Shown: positions 22,296-34,343, counted from the first letter of the stretch. The stretch is DNA of 64,000 nucleotides from Ilyonectria destructans (GCA_020740775.1 JAHEWK010000007.1:2852001-2916000); one strand, 5' to 3'. Made by a program: numbers and translations. The notes: a model not told the origin generated them from the sequence alone.

Positions 22296-23108
22296 GCGTT
22301 TCGGTTTCTATTGTATATTTTTGCTGTGCACAAACTATGGCAAAGCAAAGTTGAAATTGATGTCATAAAGATTTTTACCGTTGAAACTAATTCAGTGAGA
22401 AGGGTGGGGAAGATTATGACCTCTGGCAAGGTTCGTATTCTGGCGCTTCCTGCTATTCTAGATTCAATACGCGAACATAAATAAGTTTCTTTAATTCATG
22501 GAGAGAATCGATAAATTATATGGCCCACTGTTTAACCCTTCTTACACCGATTATTTAAGACGGGAGGCTTGTGGCCAGAGCTGGTTTGGTGAAGCCTTGA
22601 CACTCGACTTCTTTGTGGACAATGTCAACGACCTCCGCGCAAGACTGCATGCCACGATGTCCCTCTAGGAGTTACAAATTCTATCCACAACTACTCCATA
22701 AGTTTTTCAATTTTTAAACGCCTCGGGCAGCATTGTCGAGATTTAACCCGGAACTTGGGTGGAACGCAACGACTTGGAGTGCTCGATATCAAGGTTATCA
22801 CCCTATCTCTCAGCAGCGATGCGGGGCATATCAGACGTCCAAATGACGCCTCCCGAGGCGTTTCTCGGCCTACAATATCTTTCTCAGTGGTCAAGATGAA
22901 TTTGGTTCGCTTGTAGGTAGCCGAGGGCACGAGTGAAGTCACAGCCGAGGCCGAGTGTATTATAAAGCTTCACAGCTTAAATCGATCAGCTTTGGGGGAT
23001 GAGAATATGTAGCTAATAACTTTCCACCACATCTTTGCAGCAGAGTTCTGCTTCAATCACACCCATCTCAAAACACCTTTCTCCTCTTTGCTTTCACACA
23101 ATTCTAGT
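22296..23108. promoter_or_regulatory. Promoter of Baeyer-Villiger monooxygenase 2
   Basis: CCTCGG at 22721-22726 and CCGAGG at 22853-22858, 22921-22926 and 22945-22950. The site at 22853 sits in a near-perfect palindrome (CGCCTC-CC-GAGGCG, 22847-22860). No gene is visible in the first 400 bp. Confidence 0.6.
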
Positions 23109-25052
23109 ATGGCACAGGAAGTCAATGGTCAGCGGGAGCAGACACTCCGCGATGTTCAAGAAAAGTACCAACAGGAAAGGGTCAGACGTCTCCGCGACGA
23201 TGGCATGGCTCAATTCACCGACCTCTTTGAGCTCGATAAGTTCAAAAAGTTCCTCGCCGATCCTTGGACTCAAGACACTCCCACGAACGGCACCGCTCCC
23301 CCCACTCCACCAGCCGATCAGCATTGCGAGATCTTGATAGTTGGAGCAGGCCACAGTGGTCTCCTTTTCGCAGCCCGTTTAATAGATGCCGGCTTCAGTC
23401 CCGATGATATCCTCATGGTAGACAATGCCGGTGGATTTGGCGGGACTTGGTACTGGAATCGGTATCCGGGCCTTATGTGTGATGTGGAAAGCTACATCTA
23501 CATGCCGCTTATCGAGGAAACGGGCTACATGCCTAAAATGAAATATTCGTCTGGAGAGGAACTGCGACTCAATGCCGAGCGAATAGCCACCAAGTGGAAA
23601 CTGCAGGACAGAGCAATGTTCCACTGTAGGGCGAGCCGTCTTGCATGGGACGATGCTCGCAAGGAGTGGGTTTCAACCATCTTTCAACAGAATAAGGGGA
23701 GAGACGTGGGACCAGCCATGACGGTGAAGTCCCGATTCGTGATGCTCACAAGTGGTATATCCGTTATTCCTCAAATCCCCGTCATCAAGGGCTTAGAGAC
23801 TTTCAAGAATGACATATTCCACACGGCTCGCTGGGATTATAACATCACGGGCGGCACTCAAACAGATCCTAGCATGGTGAAACTGAAGGGGAAGCGAGTG
23901 GGGATTATCGGAACAGGAGCAACGGCAATCCAAGTAGTTCCCGAACTTGTCAAATGGGCGGATCAACTCTATGTGTTCCAACGAACACCTTCGGCAGTCG
24001 ACCGGCGAGACAACAGGGCAACGGACGAGGGCTGGTGGAACCGCGAGACTGTGAAGCCTGGTTGGCAACATGCTCGACAGCAAAACTTCAACGAATTTAT
24101 GACGCATGCAGACCCGAAACCAGACGTCAACCTCGTTTCTGACGGTTGGACTTCAATGCCGTCGTACAGTGCCATCATTGGGAATAAGAAGACTAGACCC
24201 CCTGAGAAGCTAGAAGACTACAGGCAAATGCTCCACGCTCTCGACCTTATTCGCCAGGGACAAATTCGACAACGAACAGAAGATATTATCCAGGATAAAG
24301 ACACAGCCGAGATGCTCAAGGCCTGGTATCCCGGTTGGTGCAAACGACCGTGTTTCCACGATGAGTATCTTCAGGCTTTCAACAACGACAACATCACACT
24401 TGTTGATACCAACGCACGGGGTGTTGAGCTCGTCACGGAGACGGGTGTAGTGGTCGGAGGCCAAGAATATCCGCTCGACGTTCTCGTGCTGAGCACAGGC
24501 TATCGCAGCGCGTTCCTCTACAGCCCCCCACGTCGAGTCGACATTGATGTGTTTGGTCGAGATAATCGATCGCTGGATAAGAAATGGTCAGCTGGTGTTA
24601 CTACTCTCTTTGGCATGATGAGTCACGATTTCCCGAATATGTTTTGGCCAGGTTTCGTTCACGCGGGGGGTACGCCCAACTTTACTTTCAGTATCGACCT
24701 GGCTGCAAAGAAGGTTGCTGCTATGATGGCTCAGTCTCATTTGCGACTAGGGTCAAACGAAACATCGCCTTCCCCATATCGCTATAACTTTACAGTCGAG
24801 GCGACCTCGGACGCAGAAGAGGAGTGGTCCAACAAGATCGCGGCCGGTGCAGGCATGTTCCTGGCTGCTGCTGGTTGCACGCCGAGCTACATCAATGCCG
24901 AGGGAGAGCTTGACCGAGAGGTCTCGGTGGAAGTGCAAAAGCGACGAGCCCGAGGAAGCATGTGGAGCAAGGGGGTGGTTGACTTTGAGCAAGTGGTCGA
25001 AGAGTGGCAGAAGGGTGGCTTTGAAGGAGTTGTCATGGAGGGCACAGAATAG
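23109..25052 (+). CDS. Baeyer-Villiger-type flavin monooxygenase 2
   Basis: A 647-residue, intronless class B monooxygenase. FAD motif GAGHSG at 79-84, then GGTWYWNRYPG, and NADPH motif GTGATA at 268-273. The Baeyer-Villiger fingerprint region reads FKNDIFHTARW (232-242), with Asn in place of the conserved Gly but His and Trp kept. The C-terminal third (HDFPNMFWPGF and a long tail with EEEWSNKIAAGAGMF) matches the cyclopentadecanone/cycloalkanone-type subgroup in style. The ATG at 23109 is the first in the frame. It is predicted to convert a ketone to an ester or lactone; its relation to monooxygenases 1 and 3 is distant, so the substrates or pathway steps probably differ. Confidence 0.88.
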   Translation: MAQEVNGQREQTLRDVQEKYQQERVRRLRDDGMAQFTDLFELDKFKKFLADPWTQDTPTNGTAPPTPPADQHCEILIVGAGHSGLLFAARLIDAGFSPDDILMVDNAGGFGGTWYWNRYPGLMCDVESYIYMPLIEETGYMPKMKYSSGEELRLNAERIATKWKLQDRAMFHCRASRLAWDDARKEWVSTIFQQNKGRDVGPAMTVKSRFVMLTSGISVIPQIPVIKGLETFKNDIFHTARWDYNITGGTQTDPSMVKLKGKRVGIIGTGATAIQVVPELVKWADQLYVFQRTPSAVDRRDNRATDEGWWNRETVKPGWQHARQQNFNEFMTHADPKPDVNLVSDGWTSMPSYSAIIGNKKTRPPEKLEDYRQMLHALDLIRQGQIRQRTEDIIQDKDTAEMLKAWYPGWCKRPCFHDEYLQAFNNDNITLVDTNARGVELVTETGVVVGGQEYPLDVLVLSTGYRSAFLYSPPRRVDIDVFGRDNRSLDKKWSAGVTTLFGMMSHDFPNMFWPGFVHAGGTPNFTFSIDLAAKKVAAMMAQSHLRLGSNETSPSPYRYNFTVEATSDAEEEWSNKIAAGAGMFLAAAGCTPSYINAEGELDREVSVEVQKRRARGSMWSKGVVDFEQVVEEWQKGGFEGVVMEGTE

Positions 25053-25733
25053 CCAGTCATGATTTGGTGTTAGTCTAATTTGTAAATCTAGGAGATCTCG
25101 ATTGATGGCAGTGGTAGGTCTTCAATAATTGCGTCTGTTCTTACTGGATCGTTACGAGTTATGAAGATCATAGCCCTTTTACGTACAATACTACTCCCTC
25201 TTCTTAGGCACTTTGACCACGGGTGCATACAATATACAGAAGCAACAAAAGAAAATAACAGTAAATTCTTGTTGTATTCAATTTGGTGGAGACAATGACA
25301 ATCTCGAGGAACACAAGTTCAAGTGGGAGATTTCGAGAGAACAGCCCGGGGTTGATAGCCCAGCCCATGACTAAGCAACACGATGGCCAGTACGTCCACA
25401 TAAAGCGGATCTCCATCGAATTCGTAGGTCCGAATGAAGCCTTTGCGTGTTGGCGATTAATTACAGAGTTAGTGGCATTATCAGTACCCGTGGAATTGGC
25501 TAGTCCCGGCCCTCGGCGGCAGTATAGGCATTGATCAAGCCTTAGCCGAGGCTATAGCATATATTGGAAGATGACCCTCTATTATAAAACCCCTGATAGA
25601 TCGATATCCTGACCTTAGTCTGAAGGTGGGTCTGATAACCCCTCTTCCGGCCGGTCCGGATGTATTTATAAACACCGCTTACCTACGAAAGAGCAACTTC
25701 GATCAACGTATTACTGAAAGCGCCCAGGAAAAG
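25053..25733. promoter_or_regulatory. Promoter region of the NmrA-like gene
   Basis: CCTCGG at 25511-25516 and CCGAGG at 25546-25551 (inverted pair), followed directly by copy 2 of the dispersed promoter element. The first 400 bp hold no recognisable gene. Confidence 0.5.
25563..25662 (+). repeat. Dispersed promoter element, copy 2
   Basis: Homologous to 6172-6275. The inverted-repeat arms are at 25622-25631 and 25638-25647. Several arm bases differ from copy 1, yet pairing is largely kept. It ends about 70 bp before the NmrA-like ATG, whereas copy 1 ends about 420 bp before its gene. Confidence 0.7.
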
Positions 25734-26839
25734 ATGAAGGTCGCAATTGTTGGTGCCTCGGGAGAGACCGGACGATCTATTGTAGATGGACTCGTCAACT
25801 CAGATGTCCATTTCGTATGCATATCCTAACTTGCCGATCATTCGAGTTGCCCATTGACGTCGTATTTAGGAAATCACCGCTTTGGTACGCCCATCATCAT
25901 TGGAGAAGCCAAGAGTCAAGGATTTGAAGGCGCGATCGATCCATGTTGTCTCAGCCAACCTTCAAGGTCCGCAAGATGAGCTCATCAACATCCTGAAAGG
26001 GATCGATGTGGTTATTTCTGCCATTCACTACCAGTCGCTTTCGGACGAGATCCCTTTGTCCATTGCTGCCAAAGCAGCTGGAGTCAAACGATACGTGCCA
26101 TGTTTCTTTGCCACGGTTGCACCTCGAGGAGTCATGTACCTGCGCGACTCGGTGAGTACAAAAGGTCTTGTTTGGGAGCGAGCCAAAGTTGCTGACCATT
26201 TCAACAGAAGGAAGATATCCTCGATCATATCAAACGTCTTTATCTTCCTTACACAGTGGTTGATGTCGGCTGGTGGTACCAGATCACCCTTCCCAGGGTG
26301 CCTTCCGGTCGCTTCGATTACGCTCTGCTGGCACCGAATAACACTGTATTCGCTGGCGGAAACGTTTCTATTGCATTCACAGATGTGCGTGATATTGGAA
26401 AATATGTGGCTAGAATCATCAGCGATCCACAGACACTCAACAAGAAAGTTTTCGCCTTCACCGAGACTAAAACCCAGAAACAAGTGTTTGAGCTGGTTGA
26501 AAAAGTGAGCGGCGAGAGGCTAGAGAGGACCGAGGTAAGACCACACATAGACACACAAGTTCACGACAAGTCGCTGACTTCCTATGCCCCTCCCAGGTCT
26601 CTGCAGCTGATATCGAGCTTAAGCTCGACGAAGTCAGAAAATCCAACACTCTCGACGAGATGCAAGCAAATTATGAGTACTGTAACTCGTGGGGTGTACG
26701 TGGTGATAACAGTCCAGATCATGCCAGGTATTTAGGATACCTTATCGCCGAAGATCTATACCCTGGTTTCAAGGGCCGAAGCCTTGAGACGTTTGTTCGG
26801 GATATTGTTGATGGAAAGGGGAAGAAGGTCTGGGTCTGA
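25734..26839 (+). CDS. NmrA-like / isoflavone-reductase-like protein
   Basis: Four exons (25734-25814, 25870-26151, 26208-26534, 26597-26839) encode 310 residues of an atypical SDR with the N-terminal dinucleotide motif GASGETG. The block VVDVGWWYQI and the FTDVRDIGKYVARII segment are typical of fungal NmrA-like/isoflavone-reductase-like proteins. Members either reduce aromatic or enone substrates with NADPH or act as redox-sensing co-regulators; the sequence alone does not decide. All four splice junctions keep frame and family motifs. It is co-oriented with monooxygenase 2 and has two inverted CCTCGG-type sites upstream. Confidence 0.85.
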
Positions 26840-27016
26840 TTGTGAATAACAGATCCTGGGGTATCACAGGGAGTTAAACTAGGATGATTTGTCTCTCGAA
26901 ACAATCAAATTGAAACCTGAATGCCCGTCCTAGTTGACATGCAATCCCGAGTCAGTTCAAGTTGCTTCATCCATGCACAAACTCATTCCGGCCATGTCTT
27001 CTAAAATCTGGCTCAA

Positions 27017-27912
27017 CTAACAGGTCCAGCCACCATCAACACATTGAATAGATCCGGTAATAAAGCTGGCCTCATCGGAAAGCAAAAAGGCAATCAACTG
27101 GGCGACCTCCATTGGATCAGCTTGTCGATCCATACACTGTTGAGTTGTTGGCATATCAATTTTCCGTGCCTTCTCTACGGCCATAATCATCGGCGTTTTG
27201 ACAGTACCTGGAGCGATGGCGTTGACTCTAATGTTTGGATTCTCCCTCGCAGCAGACTTGGTCAAGCCAGCAACAGCATGCTTACTTGCGGCATAGCATC
27301 CCCCGAAGGGAATTCCAATCAGAGACGCGATGCTTCCAGCATTGACCTACAGAGTTTCAGGCCGGTCAGTTTCTGTACTCCTCAACTCGCCCGATGACTG
27401 TCCTGTGGCGGCGAACGCTGTAATGAACTGTATATGGGATGCGAGAACTCACAATGCTACCTCCTGAATCCACCATGTTGTTTAGCTGAGCCCTTAGGCA
27501 GTTGAAAACTCCTCCTACGTTAATGTCCATTACGTTTTGGAATCTTTCGTATGTTTCGTCTTTCAAGAGGCTATCGCTGTTTAATATCCCCGCCAGGTTT
27601 ACCGCCCCGTTCAGTGGACCATGGCGGCGAACTGTCATTTCGATCCACGACGTTACTTGTTTACTGTCTCGTACATCGACAACGGTGCTAGTGTGGACGC
27701 CTGGAGAGAGGGTTTTAACAGCTTCTTTCAATGCACTTTCACTGATATCGGCAAGAGACAAGATGGCGCCTCGAGATGACAAGAGCTGCGCGGTTGCAAA
27801 GCCAATGCCAGAGGCTGCGCCTGTAATGGCAATCTGTTACTCGGCAGCTTGGTCAGCGAACGATTGCAGTTCATGTGATAGTACTCACCACCTTTCCTTC
27901 AAGGGACGCCAT
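27017..27912 (-). CDS. Short-chain dehydrogenase/reductase 2
   Basis: Three exons (27889-27912, 27453-27833, 27017-27346; the second intron is 106 bp) encode a compact 244-residue classical SDR. Motifs: TGAASGIG, NLAG, the serine in NAGSIASL, YAASK and PGTVKTPM. The C-terminus FITGSIQCVDGGWTC is typical of FabG-like/cyclohexanol-dehydrogenase-like enzymes. The tiny 8-codon first exon was placed by splice signals and frame. It probably interconverts an alcohol and ketone feeding a Baeyer-Villiger enzyme (inference). CCTCGG sites lie 83 and 207 bp upstream. Confidence 0.87.
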
Positions 27913-29566
27913 AGCTATGATCGAACTTTGGTTGAATGACACAGGAGCTGCTTGGATAAACTGGGATAGAAGAAAGAGGTGAAGATTCAAGTATCCTCGG
28001 GAGGTCATGGGTATATATATACATATTTTGAGACGTCTCTGCCATTTAAATAGTTTACAACTGGTAGTAGACCTGATATTACTCAAGGTTATACTCTGAG
28101 ATGATGTCCTGCTTCGGGCCGAGGCTCTCTAACCTCAAGGCCACTCACCCCGATGCACGACAACCGGCGACTATCGGACAGGTCAATATCTATTCTGGCA
28201 GCAGTTCAGGTCGTCTACAGATAGCCTTTGAGCTGCCGCTTGACTCCTATTGCAAGATAATCAATGGTGATAGGTTATGGACTATGAATCTTTCAAAGCT
28301 CAAGTACAACCATCTTTCTTTTGCATTCGTCACTGAAATATGCTCAGATATCAATAACATACGTCAGTACCGTCCAGGGACCTCAGCATCCCGTCAACTC
28401 TCCGATCGATCAGATGACGGGCGACTAGCTACGAGTAGTTCGGTCATTGCCTGCCAGTGAATCTCTGCCTTTGTAGGGTTTTCTGTCACTCTCGTTGTCT
28501 CTTTTGGTTGGTAAATTGAATTTCGTTCTTGAGAACTCGTAAGTGTTCGATGGCAATACTGAGGTTCCTTACTCAGGACAGATGATACGCTTGGTTCCTT
28601 TTTCGAATTAGTGAAATTTTATACGATGGCAGATTACATGTATCAATGACCAATGCCCCATGGAATGATCTTATGAATCTCTTGAATCCTGCCATGCTAT
28701 GGAGGGATACTTTAATCGCTTCATGCAAAAGCTTTATGCAAGATTGTAGTTATTTATGGACCGTAATGGTCAGGATGGGATTTCAGCTGTAATCCTCTCA
28801 GATTCAAAATTGCAATTCACCTTGACAGCGAGGAGCCAGGTATTACTTTGTTGTCGGCAACAGTTCGTTCCATCGGATTGCGAATCTAGCATGACTTACC
28901 CTGGACAATAAGCAAGTTGGTTATTGAGATCATAACGATAACTCAAGTGTAGGCATCACAGAGTATATTCCTTTTAAAGTTTAATTAATGACAGAAACCT
29001 ATTTTTGGTTGCTTAATCTGCTAGTTCAGCTTGACGCTATTGGCAGATTTCAGTTGGGACCGCATTCTAACGAATATTATTTGCCATTTATCCACTCCAT
29101 TACAAGACTGCCTCAAGTCCCATCATAGCTACACGTTCATGAAGACCTCTATTTTCTTTCTATTACAAAGACACAAGTTTGAGCGGGTACAACTAACCCT
29201 CTCTCCGATTGTGCATCGGTTATCAAAGGAACGTTCGGCCCTCGGCTATTATATCCAACTTCTCTTTCCTTCATTACCGTGCGGGGTGCATAACATGGCT
29301 AAAGTTTAAGATCAATGGTCCAAGAATGTTTAAGATTGCCGAGTTACTGTAAGGAAAGTTCCATTCTCGGTTTACAAGTGAGTGCGGGAGGTGAACATGT
29401 CTTGGCAACTGGGGTCGAGTGACAGTGATCGAGAGCAATGAGACCGAGTCGTGGATGTACAACTACAGAGTATGGACTTTGTAGCACACCACCGGGACCA
29501 TATTCAGATACTAGTGTATGTACAGAATAGATATCTGGATATAGTAGCTTTCCACATGACGGTAGC
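27913..29566. other. Long intergenic stretch, SDR 2 promoter at one end
   Basis: CCTCGG at 27995-28000 and CCGAGG at 28119-28124 belong to the SDR 2 promoter. From about 28150 to 29566 I see no supported gene: frames are short and AT-rich. One isolated CCTCGG is at 29240-29245, in the 3' flank of the transporter. Confidence 0.5.
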
Positions 29567-31110
29567 TCAAATAGTGTATATAAAATCCCTCTGACCTTCC
29601 AAAACACGATTCGTCTCTCTGTGGAGTCGATTTTGCTGATTAAAATACCAGACAAGCAGGGCAGTAAGACCGATGATGCCACCAGTGCAACAAAGTATCA
29701 CAATGACACCCGGAGTATAGGTTGGGGCATCCTGGGATCGGAACACGGTGGAGGCAATGATGCCACCAACGGCTCCAAGAGTCAGTTGCAGACCTGAACT
29801 CACGCTGCGTTTTGTTCGTGTTGGTGCATTGTTTTGGGCAAAGACAATGGTCATAGGGCCATTGACCAACGACCCGCCGATGGTGAAGAATAAGCCCAGA
29901 TACTGGGAGCCGGTATTTGGTCCCCATCGGGTCAATCCAATTCCCAGTATCATGTTGAGCGCGAAGAACATAATGAATGGCGACCTCATCCGGATCCGAT
30001 CGGACAACCCGGAACAGACCACAGCCAAGATAAAAGAGTAGAAGTATGGAGGAGTTGTGAGCACCTGGCTGAGCGCGCCCGTGAAGCCCATTTGCTCATT
30101 GAGGATCAGGGGCATGAAATACGCCAGCCCATACGTGACAGTAACGTTGAGCATGTAAATAGCTGCAAAGATCCAGATCTTCCAGTCGCGTAGGGTTAAC
30201 AACACCAGTTTAACCGTCATTTGCTCTTCTTCATGCTCCTCCCGATCCTTCGCAATCATCTGGACAGCAATGTGGCGCTGTTGTTGAGAGAGAAATTTCG
30301 ACTTCTCAGGGTACTCATCGAGCACAAAGAAGGCCCCTGCTGCTACGAGTACGGTTATGGCGCCTTCGAGTAGGAAGATCCAGCGCCATCCAGCGTAGTC
30401 GGCAACGTTTATGCGTGAAAAAGCATACGCGAGGACGCCCGATAGGGACGAGATCAGTGATGCGCCGCAAGCGACGAATGTCATTCTCCGGCCAAAGTAA
30501 TAGCGGGGATACCACGAGCTAACCACCACTATTATGGTAGGATACACCCTTTCAGAGTTAGCAAAGCGTTGTTTAGGTTGAATGAAATTATACAAACTTA
30601 CCCAGATTCGCAGATTCCCAAGAAGACGCGCATGACGACGAGGCTGGCGTAGTTACGAATAAGCCCCATGCCTAGCGTGAACAGGCCAAAAGCGACCGAG
30701 AGGAACGTGAGCCAGTATCGGACCGAAGTCTTGTAAAGGAAGTAGTTGCCCGGAATTACAAACAGAGCGTAGCCGGGAAAGAAGACTAGGAGCGAGATGG
30801 AATACTGGTATGCCTTGAATTCCAGCTCGGCCGACATGCCAGCGACAGCAGCGAGACCCATATTGGTGCGGTCGATATAGCAGAAGGCAAGCAGAATTGT
30901 CATGACGGGCAAAACGATGAGGTCCATCTTTCTGATGGTCTTGGCAAGCTCTTTCGAAACGGCCATCGGATCAGCACTCTCGACATTCTGGTCGCCATCT
31001 TCCTCGTGTTGGAAGACTGGCGAAATATCTCCCTTTTGCGACGTATTTGAGGCCAACACGTCCTTTTCTCCTCCATGGTTACCTCCAGGTGGGGCTGTAA
31101 GTCCTTGCAT
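29567..31110 (-). CDS. MFS transporter, anion:cation symporter (Dal5/Tna1-like)
   Basis: Two exons (30602-31110 and 29567-30548, 53-bp intron) encode 496 residues. The cytosolic acidic N-terminus is followed by TM1 with the family signature FCYIDRTNMGLAAVAGM, then RVFLGICESGVYPT across the splice junction and YFGRRMTF. The central loop (DEYPEKSKFLSQQQRHIAVQMI) and 12 predicted TM segments fit the allantoate/nicotinate permease family, which imports organic anions by proton symport at the plasma membrane. It diverges from the P450 across five CCGAGG sites, suggesting uptake of the cluster substrate or an intermediate acid. Confidence 0.88.
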
Positions 31111-31545
31111 TGTCGAAGTATGTCAGGCCAAGTTGAGAGAATCCGAACTCTTGATCCTTGCAGATCAATTAATCCATGTTCTGACTGGCTGGGTAAAGGT
31201 GATTAATATAAGGTAGAACTCTAAGACCCGAGGAGAGCCTGTGACCGGACCCGAGGAGAGGATACAACCCGAATTGGCGATGACTCCCGAACCGGTGGAT
31301 GTATCCCGAGGGGAGGATGAATCCCGAGGTGAAGCTTACAACAAGCTGAAGTTAAAATCTGACAAGCTTCACATTGCCGAGGACGGACATATTGACCAAT
31401 CCAAGTGAAGGAATTCAGGCATGGACAAATAAGCTGTAGTATAAAAACCATTATGTTCTTGCTATGATCTTAGACAGCCATGCTTCGATGAACCGTTGTT
31501 CATTCTCCAACCAAGAGTCCTGAAAATTGCTGAAACTTGTGTAAA
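31111..31545. promoter_or_regulatory. Divergent MFS/P450 promoter with a CCCGAGG array
   Basis: CCGAGG at 31228-31233, 31251-31256, 31306-31311, 31324-31329 and 31377-31382, all in one orientation, plus CCCGA partial copies between the second and third. Spacing is about 18-23 bp, giving an array of operator-like repeats. Confidence 0.65.
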
Positions 31546-33241
31546 ATGGATTTTGCCTACACCCAACTCCCTTGGGCCTCTGGACGTCTCGCACTCCGTA
31601 TTTCCTACGCACTCTTAGGTGTAAGTATTCTCACTCTTCATTAGTTACGCGGAACTGACTTATACCCCAGGGCTTGATCTTCCTTACCGTGGGCTTTGCA
31701 CTAGTCGTCATATACAACCTCTATGTCAGCCCGCTACGAAGATTTCCTGGCCCGAAATCGGCAGCCGCTACTCCATTGCGATACTTGAAGGCAGTGCTTA
31801 CCGGCCAAAGAACCCAATATGTCTATGAATTGCATCAACAGTACGGAGATATCGTACGCATTGGGCCAAGAGAACTGTCCTATACTAAAGCTGAAGCTTG
31901 GAAAGATATATACGGACATCGCTCAGGCCATGAATTATTCCCCAAAGAGCCCGCTTTCTATATGGACCCGCCTAATGGAGTTCCTTCTCTCTTCTCATCC
32001 GATCACAAATACCATCCGCGCTTGCGTCGCCCCATGGCACATGCCTTCTCTGAGAAAGCTCTTCGAAGCCAGGAGCCTCTAATGAGAGTCTACATTGATC
32101 TTCTCATCCAAGGACTCAGAGACAAAGCGGACACAGGCGAGGATGTTAATATAGTTTCGTGGTTTAACTGGACCACATTTGATATTATCGGTGATCTTTC
32201 GTTTGGTGAACCGTTCGATTGCTTAAAGACAAGATCAACCCATCCCTGGGTTAAGGCCATTTTCGATACTGTCCACGCTACAGCATTATTAGGTGCTATC
32301 AGAAGAACACCTGGTGCCCAAAAACTTATTGAATTCTTTATTCCGAAGGGTGAAAAGGAACTGCCGAAACGACACCAGGAAATAACTGACGACAAGGTGG
32401 CTCGACGCTTGAATTCAACAACCGATCGACCGGATTTTATCCATTACCTTATCAGGAATAAGGACAAGCAAGACGCATTAACAGATCCCGAGCTGAGTAG
32501 TGCACTCTTCGCGGTTATTGTTGCTGGCTCAGAAACAACAGCTACTTTACTTGCAGGCTGTATATACCTCCTGCTAAGGAATCCTGACAAGCTGCAGAAG
32601 CTAGTTGATGAAGTGCGCCAGACATTCAAATCGGATGACGAAATCGACTCAGTGAGCGCCAATCAGCTAAAGTATACTGTTGCCGTACTGGATGAGTCTA
32701 TGCGGTTGTACCCTCCTGCTCCGACTGGCATGCCCAGAGAAGTGCCGAAGGGAGGAGACACTATTCTCGGGGAGCATATTCCAGGCGGAGTAAGAAATTT
32801 CCCAATTTCTATAGTTCATCACAAGCTAACCGCTCTACTATTAGACTATTGTCTCGGTAAATCAATATGCCAGTCACCACTCACCCAATCATTTCCGGGA
32901 CCCCGAGACCTTCGCTCCGGAGCGCTTCATGGGGGATCCTTACTATGCCGATGATGATCGCAAGGTTTTTCAACCATTTTCCATCGGGGCCAGGGGTTGT
33001 ATTGGTCGAAAGTAAGTTGCTCAAGTTCCCCGACTAACAATGATTTGATAAACCGAGCGGCTAATGAGGTGACAGCTTGGCGCACGCTGAGATGCGACCC
33101 ATCTTGGCTAGGATTGTTTACAATTTTGACCTGGAGCTGTCAGACGAAAAGTACGACTGGATGGGAGACCAGAAGACCTTTCTTATCTGGGTGAAGGGCC
33201 CCCTTAAGATCAAGGTCCGCAACGCTCAGAAGGTAGCTTAG
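31546..33241 (+). CDS. Cytochrome P450 monooxygenase
   Basis: Four exons (31546-31620, 31671-32789, 32845-33011, 33076-33241) encode 508 residues of a microsomal fungal P450, in general style like the isotrichodermin-hydroxylase group. An N-terminal TM anchor (LIFLTVGFALVVIYNLYV) is followed by the proline-rich hinge RRFPGPK. The oxygen-binding I-helix motif is AGSETT, the K-helix ExxR is in LDESMRLYPP, and the heme loop FSIGARGCIG places the thiolate at Cys450. All motifs are intact after splicing. It probably hydroxylates the substrate at the ER membrane, upstream of ketone formation (inference). It is co-regulated with the MFS gene, judging by the shared promoter. Confidence 0.9.
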
Positions 33242-34343
33242 GGTTCAAGCACTTCGCCCACGATGAAGACAATGGGAAATGTTTTGTCTCGTTTATTTTG
33301 GGCTCATTTCGGCTGCATTGCATTGTACACATCTTGCGGTGATCGGATAAGTTAAACGTCCATTTACATCTTCCGGCTTCATCCATCGGCTGCCAAGATA
33401 TGATATGATTCAAGATCTTTTCTCGTGTTTACCCCGCGCGAAGTGTACCACAGCTCCAATTATGTAAGGGGAGTCGGCTCCCCTTGTGCGACACGAAGGA
33501 ATACAGGGGGCAAGGGATTTGTAATTTCGAATTTTGAGCTGGGGTATCGGCTTTTGTGGCTGATCTTGGCACCAGACTGATTGACACAGAAGAACATGAG
33601 TCAAGAGCAGTAAACGGCTAAGCATACGAATAAGCAATACGATTTAGACCTTAATAGCATTAGGAATCAATGAATCTTCTGCTACCAGCCGTTTAAGGTC
33701 GGTGCCGGTGTGCCGCTCAGCTTGACAGCACTAGAGGCCAAAGCGATACCCATGTTACAAGTAGCGCCTCGGGGAAGGCTTTAGTAGCCCGTGTCCTGCC
33801 ACGTTTAGTCAAGGATTGAAGGAACTTCAGCAGTAACTAACTAGCTCATCGTTTCTAGTGGTGGCTTTCAGGGCTGGATGACAGCAGAGCGCAGGTACCG
33901 CGTTGCAGTGGTTACGGAGTCAATAACGGTGGTTCACCCAGGGATTCGGATCTGTTTCCGGCTTCCGCCCCTGGCAGGCTTAGACTTTTCGCTTGGGCCC
34001 TTGTCGCATCGAACTGGGCATAGATCGACAGATACCGAGATGCAATGTGCCGGCATGTCCGGGAGAATCCTTTGCCATCATTCGTGCACAATTGGGCTCT
34101 ACACGCACGTTACTGCAATTTGTCTCACGACTGGCCTTTATAATAACGCTCTTCATGATCATGCTGTATTTACAGAGTGCTGCTATGTATGTATTCGTGC
34201 GTCGTGAGTCAGTTTCCGTATACCAACCCCCCGTTTTCTTCAACGACAAGGTCCCCCAGTCGTATCACATAACATCCCTGGCCTGCATTGTCGTCTAGAT
34301 CACGACCCCATCATGTGGTCGATTTGCCCCTAGCATGCTCCGC
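33242..34343. other. Convergent intergenic gap
   Basis: 1.1 kb between the 3' ends of the P450 and the FAD oxidase. No gene with a recognisable family motif is present. One CCTCGG at 33767-33772 is far from any start codon. Confidence 0.5.

Noticed and set aside
29031..29309. 92-codon open frame in the 28-29.5 kb gap
   Set aside because: It opens with a non-ATG codon and has no family motif or splice partner.
12..33241. Conventional secondary-metabolite biosynthetic cluster
   Set aside because: No polyketide synthase, non-ribosomal synthetase, terpene cyclase or prenyltransferase is present; the enzymes fit breakdown better.
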